Below are positions 1 through 11,189 of a DNA stretch of 64,000 bases, piece by piece. Positions within the stretch are counted from its first letter, which is position 1; every line of letters starts with the position of its first letter. The translations under genes and the position numbers were made by a program. The stretch lies in contig JAHLJT010002771.1 of the NCBI GenBank assembly GCA_031308135.1, positions 1 to 64,000 of the forward strand. Reading direction: 5' to 3'. Under the pieces are notes generated by a model. That model made no database searches and was not told the origin of the DNA. It saw nothing but the letters and a program-made list of their open reading frames with translations. The stretch is from Acheta domesticus. Lineage: Eukaryota > Arthropoda > Insecta > Orthoptera > Gryllidae.

Positions 1-2394
1 AAAATCTCCACATACAACAATGGATTCACAAGAACGATTGATGACTTTGATTAGTGTTATCTCTAGTTTTTCTAAGAACAAAAATGTAATCTGCAGCTCT
101 CTTTGTTGGAGGCCTGTAGATGCAAAGCAAATATCATTTTTAGCACAGGAAGATGTACAACAAAAATTTCAAAAACATTTTCAACGAATACTCATTGAAT
201 TCCGTCAAGGAGATAGAATCAAATTATTTTTAACGTAAATACAAGAACTCCATTATGCAGGAATTTTATGAGATTCTCTTTTTCTACAATAATGGCCTGC
301 GAGGTAAAAGTTTGGAATTTGGAAAATGCTAAGTTCAAGATAACCAATGTTCTGTAAAGCAAAGAACATCCATTTGATTTAAATCGCTCTGTAGAGCTGC
401 CTCGATAAACTCAGTTTTATTTGAAAGGGATTGAACATTATGGTGCAATATCTTTATTTTTTGCAAGTACCTACACGAATGTTTTCTGCTGCATCGACTG
501 TAGTTGCTATATATTTACTCCATTTTTACCTCGAGTGCGTGGTCGAAGGTTGTGTAATGTGTCCCAGCAGTCACAGGTTGTGAGGAAATAGAGGCGTCAT
601 TGGTAGTGGGAATGGAAGAAACGGGAGTAGTTCACAGGAGGGGGTAAGAGGGTTCAGAATAAGGGTGGGGGTGGGGAAAGTAAGGAAGGTGAAAGGATGG
701 ATTTTTGGCAGGAGGCTGCGTGGGATGGGAGTTGATGATGTATTGTGCAAGCTTTTTCACCGACTGCATGTTTTCCAGCAAGGTTCATGTGGAGACCGTG
801 CCGGGTGAAGTGTTTTACTGAGAGGAAAATTCATTCCAAAAAGTGTTACATCTGTTTCTCTCAGTTGCAGTTTTAGTTGTTGGTTTGCGTGCTTTAATCT
901 CGCTGCAGAGTGTTGGCTGTTGTACCAGAAGGGCAGAGTCGAGACTACAATGTTTAGTATTTTGGGCGGCACATTGTAATTTGTTTTACATGTTGTTCAG
1001 GTGTAAAGTTACCGCCAAATTAATGTCATTCTGCCCTCCGATGATAAAGACAGTGTCCTGATTGGTCATTGTCTTCGTGTGAGTGTCCAACTCTGCAGTC
1101 ACGTCTGCAAACCTCCCGTTAGGTTTAAAAATAGACGAGACTGAGTAGTTAGGGGTAACTTCCTACTGAGAATGGAGGAAAGATGGCGACCATGGCTGTC
1201 AGCTAAAATAAGTACCTGTTTTTTAGGCTCAGTAGGAATGGCTTGTTTTCAAGTGGGCTAGGATGCGAAGCTTTACGTGTTGTTTTTGACACGCTTCCTA
1301 GCCTGTTTTGCGTTGGTTTGTGCATGTATTTGTCGATGGAAGGGAGGGTTGTGAGGATCAGGAAGGCGAGGAAATCTGTTTCATAATCTAAAACACTAAA
1401 TCTGTTTTGAATTACGACTGGATGTGGTGTCTGGTCTTATGTGCAGTCTCGGGTGCACGGTTGGGAAAATTCGCAAGTGTTGCCTATGTGTGCCCAACCG
1501 TCATTGTAGAGAACGGACATCTTCCAGCCTTCGGATATGTTATCTAAATTACTGTTTACGTGTGTGAAGGCTTTCAGAAGGTCGGCTTTGAGGGTGTAGA
1601 GAGTAAAAAGAGTAGAACGAACAGTAGCCATGTCACGACATGCGTGTTAAAGTACGTGATAAAATTGGAATAAATACAAGAAAACTCAGATAAAAGAACA
1701 GTCACCTAGCTTAATATTTTAAAAGTGTAATATTTATGTGTATTCGATAAATTAAAATTAAGATTCGATACAAGAAAGAGAAGGTATGCAACTACAAAAT
1801 CTACTGAAAGCTAGTACTTTCGAAATTTGGCAATGCGGTTACGTATTTTCGTTCACTTAAGCTGCAACTGTTTAATACAATGTCGACTATACTTTACCAA
1901 ATAGATAAAGATTTAGCTGAAATTTGTCTTCATAATATTGAATAAGATTGAAACAAATTCAAAACTACACGATACACCCTCCTCGTAACGTTCAAATTAA
2001 CTGAATATCAACTCGCCACAAAAATAAAATAAACTGAATAGTCACTCGTCACAAAAATAGAATAAATATTCAGTAATTAAGTTAAAACTGTGATATAAAT
2101 CGAAAATAAACTGCTCTGTATAGAATGTTGACACTTGATCATCAACTCGTAATCTGAAGTTCGTTAGATTTAGTAATATTTAAAATTCGTTAGCTGTTGG
2201 TTTCGTCTTGGTTAGAGCAAAAAAACCAGCAAAATTATATTTCCAGCTAAACCTGCAACAAGTAATGAAAGCACTTAAACACACAAAATGCAGTCAGATC
2301 GCTAAAAATAGTAGATAAATCTAAAAAAATCAAGAGCACAACCAGATGCGTCAGTCTCAAAAGATGGCGTCAACCCCAAGTTAATGCCTTATTT
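1..2394. other. Unassigned AT-rich DNA, no supported gene
   Basis: No recognisable coding exon is seen. A 72-codon open frame at 20-238 (plus) begins at an ATG and has no motif I recognise; it could be chance or part of an exon whose other exons lie outside the window. Around 590-720 there is a G-rich stretch, and 1130-1630 has only short unsupported frames. From about 1650 to 2390 the DNA is strongly AT-rich. Confidence 0.5.
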
Positions 2395-3480
2395 TTACGT
2401 GCGAGACTCGGGCCATCAGGCCGCTCTTCCACGCAAATTTCTCTACGCTCCTTTCACCATCTAGCGGAGAAAGGTATTATCTCGGGCGACGAAACAGGCG
2501 ATTTGAATTTAGCTCAGAGGCTTCATTTAGGCTGAGGATCTTTTACATGCAAGTAAATCAACTGACATGGGACAGTCGGCTTACTCCCCCGAAGGCATAC
2601 GAAGGACTTTTTCGCCCTTTAAAAATCCACGGCTTCGATCGGGTTGAAACCCGCAAATCTTGGGTACAACAATCCGACCGTTATACCATCCGAATCATGT
2701 GGTGGGATACCACAACCGCTCGTCGTGGCGCTCCCCACTACGCCTCCAGACACGGGACCCGGTGGTCGTCGCCATCAAGGCACAAGCGGTCGTCAAGCAT
2801 CAAGGCGTCGCTGAAGATGGCCCGCTGCCAGTCTGCATGGCTACAGGCCCATCGTTCCCGACATGGCGAGTCTGTAGCGACAATGCTGGATTGTGAGTGG
2901 CAGGCGTCGTAATGGTCGGCGTGCGGTGAACCTTGCGTTGTGCAACCGCCTGCCACTTACCAGGATGTGACAGTGCAGGCTGCACAGCCCACTGAACAGC
3001 ACCTATCGTTGTCGTTAGATCTGTTCGCGCGTTGCGGACAATCCGTCGGTCCTCCCTCCTCGTGGAGCGTGGCGGACTTCCAGATCCTCCATATACGTGT
3101 GTGCGTGCCTTCCTCAATTTATTGCCGCAAACAGCAGGTGACGGGGTGTCCGTACGACGGGTGTGGCGCGCAATACGGTGATAGAACCAACCAGCCTCTC
3201 GCACACCCATGATGCGGCCTCTCTCGAAAAGCGTCTAAACTGGACAACTGATTGTCGAACGCGTCGCCTAGGCATAGTGTACGTGCAGGTGACACTCTGG
3301 CGACGCTACCCGAGGTCGCAATGGTTGGGTCGGCTTTTGAAGCCTCTTATGTAGACCGGGGGGCGCGACGTCACACACCTACCACCGACCCTCGGTGCGC
3401 GGCTGACCGTGAAAAAGAAAACCATTGGCTTAGCGAAATGGTGTTCAAAATACTCACCGAGTTTGCAGCGGATCAGTAGG
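2395..3480. repeat. GC-rich unclassified block, probably repeat-derived
   Basis: This kilobase is much richer in G and C than both flanks and changes composition abruptly at both ends. Overlapping open frames exist on both strands (for example 2547-2912 plus and 2800-3210 minus), but none shows a known domain, and overlap of this kind is expected from high GC alone. The compositional island suggests an inserted repeat or transposon fragment, but I find no terminal repeats that define it. Confidence 0.35.
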
Positions 3481-4219
3481 TTCCTCCGAGGTGCAGCTTT
3501 TGTAATGACGATGAATGTATAAGCACCCCTCTTCTCCCAGAAATTGGCATCAAAAAATGGAGTAGGACTATTATGGGAGTATCTCAAAATGGAGTTAAAT
3601 GTCTTTTTGCTTTTCACACAGCTGGTGTTGTTAGCCGAATTGCTTAACTACACTATGTGAAATCCCAGAAGATACGCAATTCCAATTCGAGATCCCCGCC
3701 AATTCCTTGCCAGGTTACAAACGGTGCTGGGACCCTGTTACTAATGGTTCTGATCCCCTGGCGGAAGGGATAAAGGACAATGATTGTGATGTTATGAGAC
3801 AAAAAAAACTTTAATGAAGGATTACTGCAAGTAAATGTATAAAATACGCTCAATGCCCAAAAAAAATGGCCAAGAGATGTAGTTGCAAAAAAGGTGCATC
3901 AAAAGAAATAAATTTTAAAAAAAAGCAAACTTAAGAATGGAGCCTTTACAACGGAAAACTCTTGAAGTATCTTGATGCATACAGAAAGTCTCTTTAGAAA
4001 TAGCACTGACTAGAGAAGTAAATAAAAGTTGTTCCCTTTACAATGACAAAGATGAAGGATTCAATATGTGACAATTTTTTTTCCCAAAAACTTTTATCCA
4101 AAAAACTGAGAGGACATTGTGTGTGAAGAGAAACCTATTTGGGAAAAAAATCAGTATTCACTATTCTTCCAGACTGAGCCTGCATGTAATAGGTTTCTCA
4201 AGGGCCTGTCCTTTTTCAG
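3481..4219. other. No feature seen (upstream collagen intron or 5' flank)
   Basis: AT-rich DNA with short A runs. It ends in a pyrimidine tract and AG at 4218-4219, the acceptor of the first collagen exon in the window. I found no earlier Gly-X-Y exon upstream, so the 5' part of the gene is either beyond a long intron or outside the window. Confidence 0.5.
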
Positions 4220-4365
4220 CCTGGAGAGAGAGGGGCACACGGAGAAATGGGGTCCACAGGGCAGCCAGGAGTTCCAGGGATGCCAGGCAAAGATGGGGCA
4301 CCAGGAATTCCAGGACCCCCGGGTCAAAGGGGGCCCCTGGGCTGCCTGGACTGACAGGACCTCCG
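4220..4365 (+). CDS. Collagen exon a, Gly-X-Y block
   Basis: AG acceptor at 4218-4219 and GT donor at 4366. It begins PGERGAHGEMGSTGQPGVPG and continues as Gly triplets. The frame shifts once inside the C/G run near 4317-4323, after which GSKGAPGLPGLTGPP follows. The length is 146 nt, one short of a multiple of three, exactly what one missing base would give. The exon ends in phase 0. Confidence 0.8.
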
Positions 4366-7300
4366 GTAAACTTTTATTGTCCTACAAATAGTTCTCAATG
4401 GATTGAATTACAAATTCAAATGCTTATAAATGTAAATGAAAATTGTTCTTCTAGGGCCATAGTTTTACTGAATCTGAAGTCAGGGACATATGTGCTGCTG
4501 TTCTGAGAGGTAGGTGTTTATCATTCAAATTAACAGTAATCATGAGAGTTAATGAAAAGAATTGTGTATGTTCAGTGTATTGATGTAAATTGTTCAGTCA
4601 AAAATAGCTAAATTGTAATCAGTACCTACTTGGAATTAGTGTACTAAATATTTTGTCTGTGTACATAAGTGGAAAAACCATTGGTGTTAATGCTCTACTC
4701 TTAGACCAGCTGAGTGAATTGACTGCAACGCTCATGGGACCCCCTGGTCCTCCTGGGAGAAAGCAAGGTTGGCCGACCTGGGGCCCCAGGCCCCCAGGGA
4801 TCCCCAGGTTTGGAAATGATGCTTGTACTTGTACCAAGAGGGGGTTCTCAGTGAGCATCTTGGCAACACTATTCACTCAAAATGAGCAGATCCTAAATTC
4901 GGCTGGAATGAAACTGATAAGACATTGCAATTTTGCCTATTTGAGCTTTGAACTTTTTGCCAGAGTGGAGCCTTGTTTGCTGAGAACTCTCTTTGCTTTT
5001 AAAAGAATGATGCATAGAAGAATCTACTATAAATATTGTTTATAGCACCACAAAGCAGAGTAGTAGATCTTCTCTATTGCATTGTGACATAAATTCAGTT
5101 TGAAACCTTCATTCCATCAAAACAGCTTTTTATCTGCAGCTTCCTACAGCTTGGAGCCCTGACTTTGCTAAAAGCTGAACACAGATGCAATAAAATCAAA
5201 GCTTTTCTGGCAACTTATTACATTTGCTCTCTTCAGATCGTATGGAAGAATTAACATCAGGCCTCCGCGGACCACCAGGTCCACCGGGGCAAAGTCGCCT
5301 TGGTAGGCCAGGGCAAATCGGTGTCCCTGGCATCCCAGGTACCCTGCCTTGTAATGGCCCCAGTTATGTGTTAGCCCCCAGGGGCTTCCAAACTTTTTAG
5401 AGAATTCCAAATTTTGTGGTTGACGAAGTTTTTGACTGTGTGTATAAAAAGGAAAAAGGTATTGTCTTGAAACTGAAATAATAAATAAAAACTTTTGTAA
5501 AGAATGAATATGAAAATTTGAGACAATTTTATGAAGATCTATTTACTACTTCACTTATGATTTCTATTCGAGTAAACAAATATTAAAATTATTTCAAGAT
5601 AGCTTTTAATTTCTTTCATTATTTTGATTACAAGAACTGTGAGTTAATTGTATTTTTCTCTCATAAATGAAATCATTAGATTTTGGATAATTACACTGGT
5701 ATAATTATAAGGCAGTTTTTCTACACTGTTAGATGATGTACTTTATTTCATTGGCTCTTGGCATCATTTTTCAAACTGACAGACTAGTGGTCCATGGGCA
5801 ATGTTTGGAGGTCCCTTGGGCTAGTTAGCTGAACAAATGAATTTGGGGTTTCTAAGTAACTTTATTGTCTCAGATTCATCTCAAGCCAAAGAAAAAATTA
5901 GGAAATCAGTATTCATTAAAAATATGTTATCAACAATTTTTTCTCATAGTTAATCATTTAAACAAGATATCTTGAATAATACAAATGAATTTTTGTTGCT
6001 TGCCTTGCTATTGCCTAAAACCACAAACTGTAGTGTAGAACCTTATCTGATTAAATGCTGTACAGATCTTGGACAAATTTTCCAGTGGACAAATAATTGA
6101 GTTTTTTCTGTAATATTAACTGATCCTATTTTCAAAATTATGCTTTATTATCTGGTTATTAAAATATTAACATTTTTCATGCTATGAGAAATAGAAAAAT
6201 AATTAGCATGTACAATACATTACTTTGAAGCCTCTCTACTATGGCATCAAATTAAATTTTCATTAAATTTTCTTTCAAGAATTTCCAAAATAAAAAGATG
6301 TATTTCAAATCAAGAATATATCATAAGAAATAAATATTTGTTTTAAAATAATTTTGTATGTATAAGAATTGGACAATTGTCAACTTTAAATGAATGGCAA
6401 CAAAATCAACACTAATCTAAAGGAAGTCATAATTTTATCTCTAACACCATTTGCAATGTTCTCAAATCTTCTGACTTTCCATATTAGAGAGGATTCACCT
6501 TCAAATCCTTGTCTTCTCCAGAAGAGTACTGCTTAACAGATTGTGCATCATTGTGCAGGTGAACGAGGCCCTCCGGCCTGCCAGGTGGAGAGGGGATTCT
6601 CAGCCTGCCCGGCCCAATGGGGCCCAGTGGGCCCTCCAGGTCCCCATGGAGAGAGAGGGGACAAGGGCGACCGGGGCCCAGAAGGGTGGGAGTGGAAGGA
6701 CTGCCGGTCCACGAGGACTCCCTGGTAAACCAATCTCTATTTTGTCATCAAGTTTTTACCATGAGCAAATGAGAAGAAAAGTTCATTCTGTGTATTTCAT
6801 TGTTAGTACAGCATCAGCAAACCCTCATTGGGTGGCTGTCTTTGGGATTTTTTAATCTCTCCATTAGACACAATGCCATTATGATCTACAGAGCCTACTA
6901 AAATCTAAATAATGAAATTTCTGAGGATTACAATGTCTGATAGACCACCATTCAGATTGAGGTTTCTAGATGATTTGAAGATCCAGTAATTAAAAATAAT
7001 CATCACATTGTTTGTGGAAAAAAAGGAAAAAAGAAAGAAAAGAAATCTACAAAAGCAACATACTTCTGTATTGTTTCTAACTGCTTCACTATATTTATAC
7101 TACTGCATAAACTTGCAAAAGCATTTTCAACGAGCAAACCATTTTTTTATGCTCCGAGACCCAAAACTCAGATCAGAGTAATTTGCCTACCATGCCTACA
7201 CTACACCATACTTTCTTACCACTACTTTCATACTACTACATGACAGAAGTGCCAAATGGGTTGAACTCAGGCAGAGGCATAAAAACATAAATGCCTACTT

Positions 7301-10087
7301 GGCTAACACCACATGTTAGAGGAATTTTTTCTATAATTATTATTATATTTCTATAATTATTATATTTCTATAATTAAAAAACGGATTTATCCACTTTTTC
7401 TGTACCATGGCTCAGCAATAAGTGTTTTTCTGCTGAACATTCCTAATTTTCAGGCGCACAATTACGTTACTTTTCTCGTCATACGCAGTAGGCCTATCTT
7501 CATAAACAGCAAGAAGTAAGAAGCAATTTAAACTGTCTGTGACATTTAGGAGAGAGCAGAAAAAGCTGAATTACAATTTTAATTATAAATTATCTATATT
7601 GTAATTATGAATCTCTGGATAGGACAAAGAATGGAATGTAGTAGTTTTTAATCATATACTTGCTCCTTGGAAATATGAAGAAATTACCTATATCCTCTAT
7701 GCCCTCTTCTAATATATGTTCTACATCAAAAACAAAGAGACTTTCAAAATCAAGGAGGAAATAATAATAGTCTGTCTCAAAAAAAGTAGACCTTCCTTCT
7801 TTAGAGAGGAAAATTGAAATAAGATAATGTACTATTTACTAATTATTGAAACTTAACAGACTTGCTTCATTAATATGTAAATGCACTATATTATAAAATA
7901 ATTTTGTCATTTTATCAAGTTCAATTCACACTCACTAATATTGTTCCAGGACCCCAGGACCAGAAGGCTTAGGACTCCCTGGAAGAGAAGGAGAAAGAGG
8001 AGAACCAGGACTGCCAGGTATGAGGAAGGAAAAAGGGTTGTAGATATTATGGTGCAAGCCTAGTAATCAAGTTGTTAGAATGTATACTACACTGGTACAC
8101 ATCAGGGGGTATAGGAACTTCCAATTGGAAATTAGACCTTCCCCTACTAGCTCTTACTTTAGAAATAAAAGGGTTCTTAGAAAAAAGTGTGGAATTATAA
8201 ACAAATGTATTCTATTAAAGGAAATTCTATTAAAAAAACTATTACACTGTTATAATGATTATACTAATAAAATGTTGGATATATTTGAAGGTAAGTTAAA
8301 CATCCAATTTAAGAAACAATTCAAATACTTTTTTGTGCAAATTAATAAATTTTTTGTTATAAAACTATTATATAATTTCAAATATAAATAAAAAAAATAA
8401 AAATTACAATGTTTGTACGGGACATTTAGATTGTCCAATGTGTTACTATTGCAATATTTGAGGAAGTCTGTGAAAAAAGGATTTACGTACCATGCATTAC
8501 GGACATATTATTATTTAATTTTATTCTTTACGGTTATTAGTACATATTCAAGGAGTTTGGTGCTGAGATTTCTATATTGACATTACTATATATCTTTTAA
8601 TTCCTGCATATAAGGGTTTGGGATAGAAGAGCTGTTTTCTTCCATTCAGTGTGATGTAAGGATTTATAAACATGTTTTCAGTTTAAAGTGGCAATAAGCC
8701 TAGCCACAGCCTAAAACAAGAGAAGGGAGGCCAACTGAGCCCTTCCAGGTCCCTTTCTATTAATCATTTTTTATTTACATTTTGTCACATTTTACTAGAG
8801 AAAAAGACATACAAGAAGAATGAAATTATACAATAAATTAACAAAGTAATACCAAATATTGTTTTTTATGTGATCTATTTACAGGGATGCCAGATGGCTT
8901 GGAGTAGCTTTTCCCCAATTAATGTACATTAATTCTCCAAATTATTATTTTAAATAGGGGCGAAAATAAGGAATTGAACATACAGTGAGATGTTGATTAT
9001 CTTAACTAATTGGAACCAAGTATAGTTCAGATAGTTGAGAATTTGGATCACCAAACCTAATGTCTAGATAGGCTACCATTGCACTAAAAGACGGTGGGTT
9101 CTCTGCTAAAAATGACACATTCTGAGTGAGTGACAGCTGTTAAGCATTATCATAAGATCAGTTGCTTAATAATGTACTGTTAGTTCTCTTGCACTTAGGT
9201 GGTGAAAAGCATTTCTCTCCTAATAATAAACATTCCGAGTTCTTAAGTATTTATTGTAGGATTTGTCAAAGTTCACTGATGTCAGATGATTGACTATTCT
9301 ACAGTATCTCATTAATATTTTATCACTGTCAATCATATCAGAGATCATTCTCAGTATTCAATATTACAAAAGAAAATGAATACGTATAGTATATTAAAAA
9401 ACAATTATTCAGAGAAAAATACAAGTTCAGATATTTGACGTTTTGGATGATTGATGTTTGGATAATCAACATCCTACTGTCTTTACAGAAATAGAATATT
9501 TAATTTCGTTATGGCTACTGGGCCTTTCTCCTTTACAAACACAGTGAAATAATGAATAAAGATATAAATGAGTATTGATGATAACAATAAATAACAAAAA
9601 AATGTTGTTCCATTTCATAGAAACTATTTACTTCAACAATAAGCTTCAGATATATTTTGATTGTGCTGGCATCAAAACCATCTATCCTACCACATCCCTC
9701 ATGTGTAGCAAAATGAAAGCTCAATAAAATATGCAGAGATTATTCACTTCCTTCTGAAGCAAAGAGTAACTATCTAGATTTATCTGGAAAAAGCCTTGGA
9801 CAGAAAGATCTTAGTTACAAGTATATGTGTGTGTATTTCAGAAGCAGAAAGGGAAGAAAGTATAAGTTAGAACACAGGATCTGAAGCTTATGGTCTCTAG
9901 AGCATATTGTGCCTAGAGTGTAATGAGTAACTAATGGTTGCTTTTCACAGGAATGCCTGGACTAAGAGGTGCACCCGGACCACAAGGATCACCAGGCTTT
10001 TGTGAATTCTGCAATTATCCTACAAGTAACTACATTGCTGCTGCTCTTGGACCAAGATCCAGTTCTGGCAACACGAAAGGGCCTTAA
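4220..10087 (+). CDS. FACIT-like collagen chain, 3' portion (seven exons, several indels)
   Basis: Seven exons are supported: 4220-4365, 4455-4509, 4705-4807, 5237-5338, 6559-6724, 7950-8017 and 9951-10087. All introns are GT-AG and the phases agree (the first junction phase 0, the rest phase 1). The order is a Gly-X-Y block, a short non-collagenous hinge (residues like TESEVRDICAAVLR then DQLSELTATL), a second collagenous region with imperfections, and a tail GFCEFCNYP followed by about 30 residues and a stop. Short NC hinges and a two-Cys end are typical of FACIT collagens (types IX, XII, XIV, XIX), which decorate fibrils in extracellular matrix; the exact type is inferred. The frame is broken by small length changes in four exons, mostly in G or C runs, while splice sites are intact. 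This could be a functional gene with sequence errors or a young pseudogene. The 5' end is missing. Confidence 0.8.
4455..4509 (+). CDS. Collagen exon b, non-collagenous hinge
   Basis: A 55-nt exon, too short to stand out as an open frame, between an AG at 4453-4454 and GT at 4510-4511. It reads GHSFTESEVRDICAAVLR plus the first base of the next codon (phase 0 to phase 1). It joins in frame to DQLSELTATL in the next exon, giving a continuous amphipathic NC segment with one Cys before the next collagen block. The phase match to both neighbours is the main support. Confidence 0.75.
4705..4807 (+). CDS. Collagen exon c, hinge end and Gly-X-Y
   Basis: It continues the hinge (DQLSELTATL) and enters MGPPGPPGRK, then after a length change near 4765-4772 resumes as GRPGAPGPQGSPG to the donor at 4808. 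The length of 103 nt does not fit phase 1 to phase 1, consistent with two missing bases (or one extra). Splice sites are canonical. Confidence 0.75.
5237..5338 (+). CDS. Collagen exon d, fully open
   Basis: 102 nt, phase 1 to phase 1, with no indel. It reads DRMEELTSGLRGPPGPPGQS, then RLGRPGQIGVPGIPG. The SRL step breaks the strict triplet, a natural type of imperfection in FACIT collagens. AG at 5235-5236, GT at 5339. Confidence 0.8.
5339..6558 (+). other. Collagen intron, no other feature
   Basis: AT-rich intron DNA between two phase-matched exons. Nothing else is recognised in it. Confidence 0.6.
6559..6724 (+). CDS. Collagen exon e, most damaged Gly-X-Y exon
   Basis: It opens with GERGPP after the phase-1 junction, and further Gly-triplet blocks (GLPGGEG, GPMGPSGP, GPPGPHGERGDKGDRGPEG, GPRGLPG) lie in different frames, so at least three small length changes separate them. 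The breaks fall in G or C runs. One expected Gly is Ser (SLP). The acceptor AG at 6557-6558 and donor GT at 6725 are intact. The 166-nt length is off-phase by the amount expected from net missing bases. Confidence 0.7.
6725..7949 (+). other. Collagen intron, no other feature
   Basis: AT-rich intron. A short direct repeat of a TCTATAATTATTAT-type unit lies at about 7329-7376. No coding signal is seen. Confidence 0.55.
7950..8017 (+). CDS. Collagen exon f, Gly-X-Y
   Basis: 68 nt between AG (7948-7949) and GT (8018). It reads GPEGLGLPGREGERGEPGLPG in Gly triplets with one Gly-X-Gly imperfection. The first few codons are off-frame from the phase-1 junction by one base in the C run at 7952-7955, and 68 plus 1 would restore the phase. 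Confidence 0.75.
8018..9950 (+). other. Collagen intron, no other feature
   Basis: AT-rich intron of about 1.9 kb. The frame at 8080-8391 is low-complexity Lys/Phe/Tyr/Asn-rich and is taken as chance. Nothing else is supported. Confidence 0.55.
9951..10087 (+). CDS. Collagen terminal exon with Cys tail
   Basis: It joins in phase 1 after AG at 9949-9950 and reads GMPGLRGAPGPQGSPG, then the end of the triple helix GFCEFCNYP, then about 31 residues to TAA at 10085-10087. The paired Cys right after the last triplets resembles the end of FACIT chains, where Cys residues form interchain disulfides. The exon is intact, with no indel. Confidence 0.85.
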
Positions 10088-10110
10088 TTATTGATATATA
10101 AAATTTAAGC

Positions 10111-10116
10111 AATAAA
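10111..10116 (+). promoter_or_regulatory. Poly(A) signal of the collagen gene
   Basis: AATAAA lies 24 nt after the collagen stop codon, a very short 3' UTR if used. Other A/T-rich candidates occur further downstream, so its use is inferred. Confidence 0.5.
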
Positions 10117-11189
10117 AATTTGTTGTCGAAATCAAGAGTTAAAGGCTGGTTACTTAACGCTTTGTTATTAAGTCCATCAATCTGAGAGAATAAAATTAAT
10201 ATATTTTTGGATAATCTATGAGAAAAGACTGTTCTAGCTTACATTTTTCATATAATAACTGATGAACCTTCATAAAACATTCTGTGAAACCCCTGTATAT
10301 ATGCTTGTTTTATATACATATGATATCATACTTGAAAGAAGTTTCTTTTTAATCAATTAAATTGCAGAAAATAATTGCCTGAAATTAGGCAGAAAGTTGA
10401 ACAGAGTATTGTGTTCTTGCTTTAAGGTTTTCTTTTGGCATATCAAATTTCATTTGGTTAGAAAATGTTGCTAAAATTCAAAAGAGTGTGAGCAACATTT
10501 TTCTTGAGACTTAAAAGAAAGTGGTCTCCATACTATGGACCATAAACTCAGTTTTATCACTGCCAATGTAAATGTAGATTATGTAAGTTTAATTGTCCCG
10601 TTTAAATATCAACAATTCTCGCTTAACATTATGGGTACCATGTCAATATCCCATACTTATTGTTTTTAGTCTTACATATATCATATATGTATGCCTCACT
10701 CATGCTATGAACCCGAAACTGGTAACATCTTAATTTACTTTCTGATCAATTGAAGAACTTCATCATTAGATAAAGACACATTGCTAAATGTAATAATTCA
10801 CATTAATATTATTGGAGGTGAAGTTTTCCTGTATTATAATTCTGTCTTTTGCCACAGTAATAGTTAAACCTTGTTATTATTGTATAGTTTTTCTTTGTTA
10901 TTTCATGATATGCAGACTGTTCATCAAGTTATTTGGACAAGTCTCACTGATGTTCCAGAGATTCAAGTAGCACCATGTGCTGACTTTATTATTTCTAAGA
11001 AGTGGTGAGGAAGTTTTCCATTATGAATGAGTCAAATATAGACCTTATGTGTTCCTAGTTTTGTAGTGTTTGCAGGTGCAATCTCCTGTTGACTATAGTG
11101 CCATATTATGGAAGTCAGAAAAAATTGTTTATTGTTGATCATACACAGTATCTATGATTCTCTTTTAGTGCTGAAATACCAACTGTGAT
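10117..11189. other. Intergenic, no feature seen
   Basis: AT-rich DNA after the collagen gene with no supported coding region or repeat structure. Confidence 0.5.

Noticed and set aside
20..238. 72-residue frame at the window start as a gene
   Set aside because: No recognisable domain or splice support; left as unassigned DNA.
4619..4876. Collagen-like Gly/Pro frames on the minus strand (also 6548-6733)
   Set aside because: Antisense of Gly-Pro codons gives Gly/Pro-rich shadows. Splice sites and phases support only the plus strand.
8881..8900. Extra collagen exon after an acceptor-like TTTACAG
   Set aside because: The sequence that follows has no Gly triplets and reaches a stop at once; the flanking exons already match in phase.
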